Shown here: positions 42,087 through 50,840 of the stretch, piece by piece
How the letters are laid out: each line of letters starts with the position of its first letter
Numbering within the stretch: the first letter of the stretch is position 1
DNA from: Papio anubis
Lineage: Eukaryota > Chordata > Mammalia > Primates > Cercopithecidae
DNA length: 64,000 bases
NCBI RefSeq assembly: GCF_008728515.1
Contig: NC_044986.1
Location: 64,531,159 to 64,595,158, forward strand
Direction of reading: 5' to 3'
Position numbers and translations under genes: made by a program
Notes under the pieces: generated by a model
Databases searched by the model: none
What the model was told of the DNA's origin: nothing
Seen by the model: the letters and a program-made list of their open reading frames with translations, nothing else

Positions 42087-45000
42087 GTACCTCTAGTATT
42101 AGTCAAAGTTTAGTAATATTGTAATTTTATATTTGTATTGTTTCACTGTTTTTAATTTGTAAAACCCATTTTGATTTTGGAACTTTGAAGTTTAACTATG
42201 ATAGTCTTGGTTAATGTATTAAAATAATATGCTCCAATTAATATACAGAATGTGTATAATATGTAAAACCTAATTAATGTGCAGTAACATATTTGAGAAT
42301 TGTGATGAAATGAACCGTGAATTAGTATATGGAGCATATCTTTTTTTCGTGTAATATAGGTGGGCTTTTAGAGTGTGTGTAATTACACAGTGTTTTTACA
42401 CTGGTCGCAAAAAAGATTTATTTAATCCAGTATTATTTGAAAAAAATCTTTCATTTGTATTTATGGGGTGATGGGAAACTAAGCTTTTTTGTTTTGTTTT
42501 GTTTAGACTTGTTTTAAATATTTGATTCAGATGGGAATGTTTCAGCCTTTAACACTGTTCCCCTTGATGGGGTTATTTGTCCTTGGGTTAAAGGGTTGGA
42601 AATCGTGCCAAATGGGATAACATTGACGATGGACTACCAGGGGAGAAGCACAGGGGAGGCCTTCGTGCAGTTTGCTTCAAAGGAGATAGCAGAAAATGCT
42701 CTGGGGAAACACAAGGAAAGAATAGGGCACAGGTGGGGATGGAGAGTTTGGGATGGTGTTAAATTTTTATTTTTGGGGGTTGTGGGTCACTATTGCTTAA
42801 ATGGGGGGGTAGCCATAACATTTTTTGGGGTAGTTTAAAAGAATTGATAATTAATCTAAATTTAACTTGGAAACTACAGATTTGGGTGGGGAATTAATGC
42901 TAATAGTTAAATTAAAAGTAGATTGTTTCCATTTCTCTGTAGGATGTTGTTGATAAATGCTTTTGTATAATCACCTATTTCCTTTAAAACACCTATTTAC
43001 TAAAAGAGACAAAGTAAAAATATATTTATACTTTATGAATTGTTTTCAGTGACTAATTTCTTTGTAAAACTTAAATATTTAACTAAGTTTGTAGGTTTAA
43101 ACTGTTAACTTACGGTGTATTTAGGCAATTTAAATTGGGTTATGTATCTAGATGTAGAAAAACTTACTGCATTTTGCCCAGTATCTAATTTACACTAATA
43201 CATTTATGCTGAAACCTGTACCTTAAAACATTTTTAAATAGGTATATTGAGATCTTCAGAAGTAGCAGGAGTGAAATCAAAGGATTTTATGATCCACCAA
43301 GAAGATTGCTGGGACAGCGACCGGGACCATATGATAGACCAATAGGAGGAAGAGGGGGTTATTATGGAGCTGGGCGTGGAAGTATGTATGACAGAATGCG
43401 ACGAGGAGGTGATGGATATGATGGTGGTATGTGTATCTAATGAACAAAGGTTCTGTTGTCATTTTCTTAATGTTCCTGACACTTTGTCAAGAAATACAGA
43501 AATGGCAGTAATTTCAGTACCTGTTAGGTTTTAAAACCTGTTCATGAAAATATGGATTCCCATGGCTAGCTGTGGGACTTGATTGATGCACATATTGGCA
43601 CCTAGAAAACTTACACAGAAATTAAAATTTAGATGTTGGCATATTTTGACCATTTTTTGCTTAAGGATGAAATTTAATTTACATGTCTGAACTTAACCTT
43701 TTGAGAGTTTAAATTTCCATCACATGTTGACTGCTTTTTTCATAGATTTTAAGTTGGAAATTGCAAACTTGCAATCAAGTTACACATACTGTTTACCACA
43801 AAATGTTTTTGTAAACTGGATTATAAAATTTATCTCTGGAAAGTGTGTAGTCATGTATTTCTCCTTAAATTACACAGGTTATGGAGGTTTTGATGACTAT
43901 GGTGGCTATAATAATTACGGCTATGGGAATGATGGCTTTGATGACAGAATGAGAGATGGAAGAGGTAAAATAAATATTAAAGAGATTTTTATTCATAGGT
44001 AAATTTTAGTATTTGCTTTGCAAGCTCTTAGTGGTAATATAGGAAACTTGTATAAGAAAGGTAATTCAGACAAATTTCAGTGCATTCCTATACAGAGCTT
44101 TATACCTTGTATAGTATGTATGTATACTTCCCTAGCTAGATCTGTAAGAGTTTATAATCTTGGCAAATTGTGTTTTCTAGGTATGGGAGGACATGGCTAT
44201 GGGGGAGCTGGTGATGCAAGTTCAGGTTTTCATGGTGGTCATTTCGTACATATGAGAGGGTTGCCTTTTCGTGCAACTGAAAATGACATTGCTAATGTGA
44301 GTAATTTTTAATAACTATTAGTGGCTTTATACTTATCCTGGTATCTACATTTTTAAGCATTCTTAATGGTCTTGTGTTTATAGCTTAATACCAAAATCCC
44401 TTGAATATAAAAATAGATCTACCTTTAACTCTAATCACTGATGGATATTTTTGTATCCATTGCGTGTTAACCTACGTAGGATTCAAGCAAGTAAAAAGCT
44501 ACATTCATGAAGTCCAGTTAAGAATATAATGAAAGACTGATCCTCATAGAATGGTGATGACTGTATACCATGTTGTGCTGGTGTCTTTTGTTGTACTGTT
44601 TTTTTTGTTTTGTTTTTTCTTTTCTTTTCTTTTCTTTTCTTTTTTGAGACGGAGTCTTGCTCTGTCGCCCAGGCTAGAGTGCAATGGCGTGATCTCGGCT
44701 CACTGCAACCTCTGCCTCCCGGGTTCAAGTTATTCTCCTGCCTCAGCCTCCTGAGTAGCTGGGATTACAGGCACACTCCACCGTGCCTGGCTGATTTTTT
44801 GTACTTTTAGTAGAGACGGGGTTTCGCCATGTTGATCAGGCTGTTCCTGACCTTGTGATCTGCCTGCCCCAGCCTCCCAAAGTGCTGGGATTACAGGCGT
44901 GAGCCACCACGCCTGGTCTGTATTAGATTTTGAAAGAGTGAATATATAAGTATTAATGATTTGGTTTGGCTTTCTAGGCTAGATAGTGATTAGAAACTGA

Positions 45001-46611
45001 GGAGTTGAAAATAACAAATAGATACTGCTGTTGTCATTGATGTGAAACTGGTTGGTTTCAGATTTGTTAGGAGGTCAGCAAACTTCAGTTGACGGGCTGA
45101 ATCCGGTCACACCATTCCTTTACCTGTTGAGTAGTTACATTAGAGACCCAATGGTCATTCAAGCCAAAAGTACTATCTGGCTTTAAATGCAATAGTTTGC
45201 TCTAGATCTTACTGGGAATCAATTGGCCTGAGTTCCAAGTGCTTTTAATGATAGTTTAAAACCTGGCTACCTTGTGATTAGAACCAAATGATACCTTTTG
45301 GGGAACAATTTCATATAGTTTTAAATAGTAGGTTTATTCAAACCCCATGGTTCCAAATCATGATATCCCCATTTCTCTCTCTCTCTGTGTGTGTATTTTT
45401 TTGAGACGGAGTGTCCCACTCTGTCTCCCCAAGGCTGGAATGCAGTGGCGTGATCTTGGCTTACTGCAGGCTCCTCCTCCCGGGTTCAAGCGATTCTCTG
45501 TCTCAGCCTTCTGAGTAGCTGGGATTACAGGCGTGAGCCACTGTATCCCGCCTATCTCCTTATTTTAAAAGCAGTAAATTCTTTACATTATCCCTAAGTG
45601 TATACTCTGTATATTCACAGAACCTTTGTAGTTGACTTAAGTTATTAGTCTGGCAGGGCAATTTCCTAATTGATGAGGAAAAATCAAAGTATGTGGTAAT
45701 TTACTTTTAATATTCTCAATAGAAAAGTAAGTAACAGGTATTTTCTTTTATTTAGTTCTTCTCACCACTAAATCCAATACGAGTTCATATTGATATTGGA
45801 GCTGATGGCAGAGCCACAGGAGAAGCAGATGTAGAGTTTGTGACACATGAAGATGCAGTAGCTGCTATGTCTAAAGATAAAAATAACATGCGTAAGTAGA
45901 CGTGAATTTACAAAGTAAGAGGCTCTAAGATGTGTAGGCAACGCTTGGCAGTTGTTGGGATCTAAAACCATTTGACCTCTATAATGGCTTTTTGTGGGCT
46001 TTATATATCGCTGTACTAGTAATTGATAAGCATACTTTGTTTAATATTACTTAACTGATCTTTTTTAGAAAGCTTGTATTGATGAATTTGATCCATCATT
46101 CCTTTCTCCCCTGTTACTCTTTTTTTCTTAAAGAACATCGATATATCGAACTCTTCTTGAATTCTACTCCTGGAGGCGGCTCTGGCATGGGAGGTTCTGG
46201 AATGGGAGGCTACGGAAGAGATGGAATGGGTATGTAAAGTTTTTAAAATATGCAGGGTTAGCTACTTATCAATGAGTCTCAATTTTTTTTCTTTTTTCTT
46301 TTTTTTTTTAAAGATAATCAGGGAGGCTATGGATCAGTTGGAAGAATGGGAATGGGAAACAATTACAGTGGAGGATATGGTACTCCTGATGGCTTGGGTG
46401 GTTATGGTAAGTATTTCTAGTTCAGTTTGTGTTAGTCCCCATATGTAGTGCAAACTTTAAAGTGCAGGTATTACTTTTATTACTTTATGCACAGATATCT
46501 CCTGCTGAGTGATTCTTAATATCTTTTTCTTAAGGCCGTGGTGGTGGAGGCAGTGGAGGTTACTACGGGCAAGGTGGCATGAGTGGAGGTGGATGGCGTG
46601 GGATGTACTGA
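41975..46611 (+). CDS. HNRNPH3: HNRNPH3 (hnRNP H3 / 2H9), complete CDS in nine exons, 346 aa
   Basis: This nuclear RNA-binding protein of the hnRNP H/F family acts in pre-mRNA splicing. Exons 41975-42086, 42594-42732, 43242-43426, 43878-43964, 44181-44296, 45756-45891, 46134-46229, 46314-46406 and 46535-46611 join to 1041 bases, ending in TGA, with AG/GT at every junction. The length equals human HNRNPH3. The protein starts [20 protein letters not shown]. It has one quasi-RRM at about residues 16-93 ([14 protein letters not shown]), a Gly/Tyr/Arg-rich linker, a second quasi-RRM from about 194 ([15 protein letters not shown]) and a Gly-rich tail ending GGWRGMY. Unlike hnRNP H/F it lacks the first of three qRRMs. 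No frame damage is seen, and the multi-exon structure excludes a processed copy. Confidence 0.98.
42594..42732 (+). CDS. HNRNPH3: HNRNPH3 coding exon 2 (rest of qRRM1)
   Basis: A 139-base exon with acceptor GTTAAAG and donor GTGGGG at 42733. It encodes [20 protein letters not shown] and then [27 protein letters not shown]. The exon and the intron after it are unusually rich in G-runs, the RNA motif that this protein family binds. Confidence 0.97.
42733..42840 (+). promoter_or_regulatory. HNRNPH3: G-run cluster after HNRNPH3 coding exon 2
   Basis: Within about 100 bases of the donor there are runs GGGG, GGG, GGGGG, GGG, GGGGGGG and GGGG. The exon itself holds several more. hnRNP H/F-family proteins bind GGG runs near splice sites, so self-regulation is possible. 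This is inference. Confidence 0.45.
43242..43426 (+). CDS. HNRNPH3: HNRNPH3 coding exon 3 (end of qRRM1, Gly/Arg linker)
   Basis: A 185-base exon between TTTAAATAG and GTATGT. It encodes [20 protein letters not shown] and an RG/GY-rich stretch ([20 protein letters not shown]) typical of hnRNP linkers. Confidence 0.97.
43878..43964 (+). CDS. HNRNPH3: HNRNPH3 coding exon 4 (Gly/Tyr/Asp-rich)
   Basis: An 87-base exon (29 codons, symmetrical phase) encoding [20 protein letters not shown] and DDRMRDGR. It could be skipped without a frameshift. Flanked by TACACAG and GTAAAA. Confidence 0.97.
44181..44296 (+). CDS. HNRNPH3: HNRNPH3 coding exon 5 (start of qRRM2)
   Basis: A 116-base exon after TTTTCTAG, ending ...GACATTGCTAAT before GTGAGT. 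It encodes [20 protein letters not shown] and then [18 protein letters not shown], which opens the second quasi-RRM. Confidence 0.97.
44599..44918 (-). repeat. Alu in HNRNPH3 intron
   Basis: (CTTTT)n head, GAGACGGAGTCTTGCTCTGTC to GAGCCACCACGCCTGG. The only near-complete Alu inside the HNRNPH3 coding span. Confidence 0.95.
45064..45205. repeat. hAT-type DNA transposon relic
   Basis: GAGGTCAGCAAACTTCAGTT, GGGCTGAATCCGGTCACACC, TGTTGAGTAGTTACATTAGA and AAAGTACTATCTGGC recall the common human hAT/MER element of that pattern. Confidence 0.5.
45397..45552 (-). repeat. Alu with internal deletion
   Basis: TTTTTTTGAGACGGAGTGTC to GGCGTGAGCCACTGTATCCC, missing one arm, preceded by a (CT)(GT) run. 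Confidence 0.9.
45756..45891 (+). CDS. HNRNPH3: HNRNPH3 coding exon 6 (core of qRRM2)
   Basis: A 136-base exon after TTATTTAG, ending ATG C before GTAAGT. It encodes [20 protein letters not shown] and then [25 protein letters not shown], with the usual RRM aromatic and acidic pattern. Confidence 0.97.
46134..46229 (+). CDS. HNRNPH3: HNRNPH3 coding exon 7 (end of qRRM2, Gly-rich start)
   Basis: A 96-base exon after TCTTAAAG. It encodes [20 protein letters not shown] and then [11 protein letters not shown], ending before GTATGT at 46230. The following intron is only 84 bases long. Confidence 0.97.
46314..46406 (+). CDS. HNRNPH3: HNRNPH3 coding exon 8 (Gly-rich)
   Basis: A 93-base exon after a long pyrimidine tract and TTAAAG. 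It encodes [20 protein letters not shown] and [11 protein letters not shown]. Its phase-1 donor GTAAGT at 46407 normally joins 46535. It could also join the candidate terminal exon at 47719 in frame. Confidence 0.96.
46535..46611 (+). CDS. HNRNPH3: HNRNPH3 coding exon 9 with stop codon
   Basis: After TTCTTAAG it encodes [20 protein letters not shown] and WRGMY, then TGA at 46609-46611. The total is 346 residues. Confidence 0.97.
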
Positions 46612-46840
46612 AAGCAAAAACACCAACATACAAGTCTTGACAACAGCATCTGGTCTACTAGACTTTCTTACAGATTTAATTTCTTTTGTATTTTAAGAAC
46701 TTTATAATGACTGAAGGAATGTGTTTTCAAAATATTATTTGGTAAAGCAACAGATTGTGATGGGAAAATCTGTTTTCTGTAGGTTTATTTGTTGCATACT
46801 TTGACTTAAAAATAAATTTTTATATTCAAACCACTGATGT
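46612..46840 (+). terminator. HNRNPH3: HNRNPH3 3'UTR with proximal poly(A) signal
   Basis: AT-rich 3'UTR with AATAAA at 46811-46816 and a GT/T-rich stretch just after it, giving a probable cleavage site near 46835. A second AATAAA at 47729-47734 could serve a longer or alternative transcript. Confidence 0.7.
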
Positions 46841-47718
46841 TGATACTTTTTATATACTAGTTACTCCTAAAGATGTGCTGCCTTCATAAGATTTGGGTTG
46901 ATGTATTTTACTATTAGTTCTACAAGACGTAGTGTGGTGTAATTTTAGAAGATAATGGTTCACTTTCGCATAAACTGCAAGTCTTAAGCAGACATCTGGA
47001 ATAGAGCTTGACAAATAATTAGTGTAACTTTTTTCTTTAATTCCTCCTGGACAACACTGTAAATATAAAGCCTAAAGATGAAGTGGCTTCAGGAGTATAA
47101 ATTCAGCTAATTATTTCTATATTATTATTTTTCAAATGTCATTTATCAGGCATAGCTCTGAAACGATCTAAGAGGTGTTGATTTCTGAATATTCATAATT
47201 GTGTTACCTGGGTATGGGAGTGTTGGAAGTTTGTTCTAGCCCTAGATTTTGGAGTAAAATCCTTTCAGCACTTGACCGAAATACCAAAAATGTCTCCAAA
47301 AAATTGATAGTTGCAGGTTATTGCAAGATGTCTTAAGAGTAGGGTTAAGGTTCTCAGTGACACAAGAATTCAGTATAAGTACATAGGTATTTACTATGGA
47401 GTGTAATTCTCACAAATGTATTTTAAGTTTTCTGCCCAATAGAGCATATGGTTTTTAAATAACTGTATAAATGATGACTTTTAAAAAATGTAAGCAACAA
47501 GTCCATGTCATAGTCAATTAAAACAATCCTGCAGTTGGGTTTTGTATCTGATACCTGCTTGGAGTTTTAGTTTAAAGAATCTATATGTAGCAAGGAAAAG
47601 GTGCTTTTTAATTTTAATCCCTTTGATCAATATGGCTTTTTTCCAAATTGGCTAATGGATCAAAATGAAACCTGTTGATGTGAAATCAGTTCTTGAACTT
47701 GTTACTTGTTTTTGCCAG
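46841..47718 (+). other. HNRNPH3 downstream region
   Basis: AT-rich sequence without repeats between the proximal poly(A) signal and the candidate alternative exon. It may be extended 3'UTR. No other gene seen. Confidence 0.5.
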
Positions 47719-47909
47719 AAATGTTATTAATAAATGTCAATGTGGGAGATAATAGTATGGCGTCTGTCCTAGAATGCTTTGTGTCAGTTACTAATTCAAA
47801 AATCAGATTGGTAGAAGGTACTACATATGATGTCTACGATTTAGGAGAGGGAGCCCCGGGGCAGCCTATATATGTGGAGCCCCTTGATGGAAGCTATGAT
47901 TCATCTTAA
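47719..47909 (+). other. Candidate alternative terminal exon or conserved ORF downstream of HNRNPH3
   Basis: A good acceptor (ACTTGTTTTTGCCAG, ending 47718) is followed by an open frame in exactly the phase that the HNRNPH3 exon ending at 46406 would supply (G + AA = Glu). It reads EMLLINVNVGDNSMASVLEC and ends in ...YVEPLDGSYDSS and TAA at 47907-47909. I do not recognise the peptide. Ordinary chance is quite possible for 62 codons. It lies between the two convergent genes and includes an AATAAA at 47729-47734. Confidence 0.3.
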
Positions 47910-47986
47910 TGCTTGTACCCACTTCCTTTAATGAGCAATTTAAATAATAGGGCATACACCACTTGTCTTTTGAAAGTTACATGTGT

Positions 47987-47992
47987 TTTATT
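47987..47992 (-). terminator. RUFY2: Probable RUFY2 poly(A) signal
   Basis: TTTATT on the plus strand is AATAAA on the minus strand, the first canonical signal in a suitable place for the tail-to-tail arrangement with HNRNPH3. Closer minus-strand signals inside the UTR cannot be excluded as alternatives. Confidence 0.55.
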
Positions 47993-49065
47993 TTCCCGGG
48001 ATTACCCTCTTAACATAAGCAGTAAAAGTATATACAGTATTAATGAAACCAAAGTTGCCCTTTTAAAGCAGGCTAATTTTCTAAATCTTTAATTCATAAA
48101 ATTCACATTTTATTTTTTAAACATAGGTTAGAAGAATTACAATTGTAATTCCTTGGCACCATGATAGCATTATTGTGGTAGTACTGCTAGGTGAGGGAAT
48201 GGTATGTTAAGTCTGTTTTGAAAAGTAAAACGAATACGAGTTCACAATCACAAAATACAGATTGTTAAAAGTTCTGTAATAAAAAAATCCAAAGTTAGCA
48301 TAGTTTTTAAATAAGCCAAAACTACATGGAGCAAGTTGCTGTCATAAAAGCTGCCTAAAAAAAAAAAGTCAGTGGTGATACATGAGTTTTGAAAAGTGAG
48401 AAACTTAAAGGGTGACTAAAAATCTTCGTTTGGTGAATGAAATCAGCCTTGGAATTTAAGCAACTTAAGTCACATTTTAAAATTTGTTCTAAGCACAGTA
48501 ATAAAAAAGCTTATTTGAAAATTTTCATTTATGCTTATTTCAATAATCATAAAAATGTTAGCCCATCCCACCTATCAATATAAAATGGTTCAAGAATATA
48601 ATTTCTATCTTGAGGACATTTCTATCAGTATTCAAGAAAGACCATCTAAAAATCTGTGTGACATCTGACACCTCAAAAGCTGACTGGAAATTTACGGGTT
48701 TTGGAGAAAATAGATCTTCAAGTATACTTAGGCTATTCAGAAAATTTTAAATTTCATAGAAGTATATATTCATGAGGAAAAGATCCTGCAGTATTAATAA
48801 GCAACTCCTTTGTGGGCAGGGAGGTACCTAGGATTAACCACTAAATACAATGCTCTTAATCCATAAATTTCCTATGTATTTTTTATAGGCTCACAAACTT
48901 AAAGTGCACAGTTAAAAATTAATGTAAAAAATAGGATACTGAATGGTGATAGTGTTTATGTGACTATTCAGAGGTAATTTATACAAGTTAAATTCTTGGT
49001 ATGCCATAAGCAATATAACTTGGATTAGTGTTCATTGAGTCAGCTTGAAATAGGTCAAGTGTACT

Positions 49066-49341
49066 GGCCAGGTGCGGTGGCTCATTCCTGTAATCCCAGT
49101 ATTTTGGGAGGCCGAGGCAGGTGGATCACCTGAGGTCAGGAGTTCCGAGACCAGCCTGGCCAACATGGTGAAACCCTTTTTCTACCAAAAATACAAAATT
49201 AGCTGGGTATGGTGGCACATGTCTAATCCCAGCTACTTGGGAGGCTGAGGCAGGAGAACTGCTTGAATCCGGGAGGTGGAGATCGTGCCATCGCACTCCA
49301 ACCTACACAACAAGAGTGAAACTCCATCTCGAAAAAAAAAA
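49066..49341 (+). repeat. Alu in RUFY2 3'UTR (antisense)
   Basis: GGCCAGGTGCGGTGGCTCATT to an A tail. GAAATAGGTCAAGT before and GAAATAGCTCAAGT after. Confidence 0.95.
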
Positions 49342-49745
49342 GAAATAGCTCAAGTACGTATATTTCATCATCTCAATGCCCTTGGCATAGAGGTGCTCAA
49401 TGGACATGGTGAAATTTTACTGTGGATGTATACAGGTAGGCCACTACAATGTGATGCTTCCTAAAATTTACTCCAATGAAAATGTTAATACAAAATTTTT
49501 TGAACGGAACTCTAATACATTACCAAAGCAAAGTTCTGATTTTTTTTCTCACTTTTAATGCTTAGAGGAGAGGATCTTTATAAGGAGCCTGTAATATCTC
49601 CTATTATTACGTACTTTTTTTTCTGAGGAGGGATTTGTGTTTTCATCTTTGAATTGGGGTCTGAGTCACCCCTTAAAAAATAGCAATTTAGTGAAACAGC
49701 ATATGGGAAGATCTATAAATCAGGGAAAGAAAGATGGTTATATGT

Positions 49746-50005
49746 GGGAGGCTGAGGCGGGCAGATCACTTGAGGTCAAGAGTTCAACATCAGCCTGGCC
49801 AACATGGTGAAACCCCATCTCTACTAAAATAAAAAATAAAAAATCAGCCGGGCGTGGTGGTGTGTGCCTGTAATCCCAGCTACTCAGGAGGCTGAGGCAG
49901 GAGAATCACTTGAACCCAGGAGGTAGAGGTTGCAGTGAGCCAAGATCTTGCCACTTCACTCTAGCCTGGGCAACAGAGACTCCGCCTAAAAAAAAAAAAA
50001 AAACA
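49746..50005 (+). repeat. Alu, 5' truncated, 18-base target duplication, in RUFY2 3'UTR
   Basis: Begins GGGAGGCTGAGGCGGGCAG. AGAAAGATGGTTATATGT at 49728-49745 and 50006-50023, exact. Confidence 0.96.
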
Positions 50006-50696
50006 AGAAAGATGGTTATATGTAACTTACTTTCAAGATTAGAAGGAAAAAAGTTGAGGCCGAGGCCAAATAATGCCTCTTTTAATTTAATCCACTGTAG
50101 CTGAAAATCAGCAGCAAGCACAACAATAACTGATTTTTAAAAAGACCAAGAGGAAATTCTGTAGGACAAAATATTGGCCCTGTCTAATGCAAAAGAAGCA
50201 ATGGGAGAGGGGGAGAAGAAAGGGCAAATAAATATAGTTGAAATCTTATAAAGATAATGAAAATCTGTTGAATTAGAATATTAATACTTCTAAAAAGTTT
50301 TATGCATTTCCAGTCTCAGAACTGTGAAGCTTTAAAGTGCATTAAGAGAATTGCAGGCACCACCAAATTGACAGAATTCAGAAGAAAAAAACAATCTGAA
50401 GCCTTATTTTTAAAAAGGCCTTTACAAGATAAGGCAAGTTGTGTTAACTCTGCTATCTGGCCTTTTAATGAGTTACATGATTTTTAAGCATGCTGTGTTG
50501 AAAATTCATTTTGAATAACAATGGGGAAGGAAATATCATATAACTTGTAATTTCCATGATCTGAGTATGTAGAAGATAAACTGGTACCAAATACTGACCG
50601 AAAGCCGCTTAAGAAGAGCTGTCTGGTTACCTTTGTATACAACATCATAACATTCATTGTAGGTAATTTCATACATAAGGATTTAGTTCTGGAGTC

Positions 50697-50840
50697 TCAG
50701 GGCAAGTTAGATGAACATCTCTGAATCAGCAATGCATGACAGGAATCACAAACCCGTACTGGTTTTGGTGAAGAAGGCAAAGGTAGTTCGTTGTCAGAGC
50801 AGGCATTACAGAAAATTTCCCCACAGTTTCTACAGTGGTG
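50697..50840 (-). CDS. RUFY2: RUFY2 last coding exon (FYVE, second half) and stop
   Basis: Acceptor TTTAATAG, then 47 codons beginning HHCRNCGEIFCNACSDNELP and ending IQRCSSNLP. TGA lies at 50699-50697. It completes the RKHHCRNCG basic motif and the remaining cysteine ligands. Confidence 0.96.
   Translation of the reverse strand, partial: HHCRNCGEIFCNACSDNELPLPSSPKPVRVCDSCHALLIQRCSSNLP

Larger units (their letters stand above)
47970..50696 (-). other. RUFY2: RUFY2 3'UTR (inferred extent)
   Basis: AT-rich, non-coding minus-strand sequence follows the RUFY2 stop. A canonical AATAAA (minus strand, 47992-47987) stands at the left end, implying a 3'UTR of about 2.7 kb. Two plus-strand Alus (49066-49341 and 49746-50005) sit in it, antisense to RUFY2 and in the same orientation as each other. 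The extent is inferred from the signal only. Confidence 0.6.
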
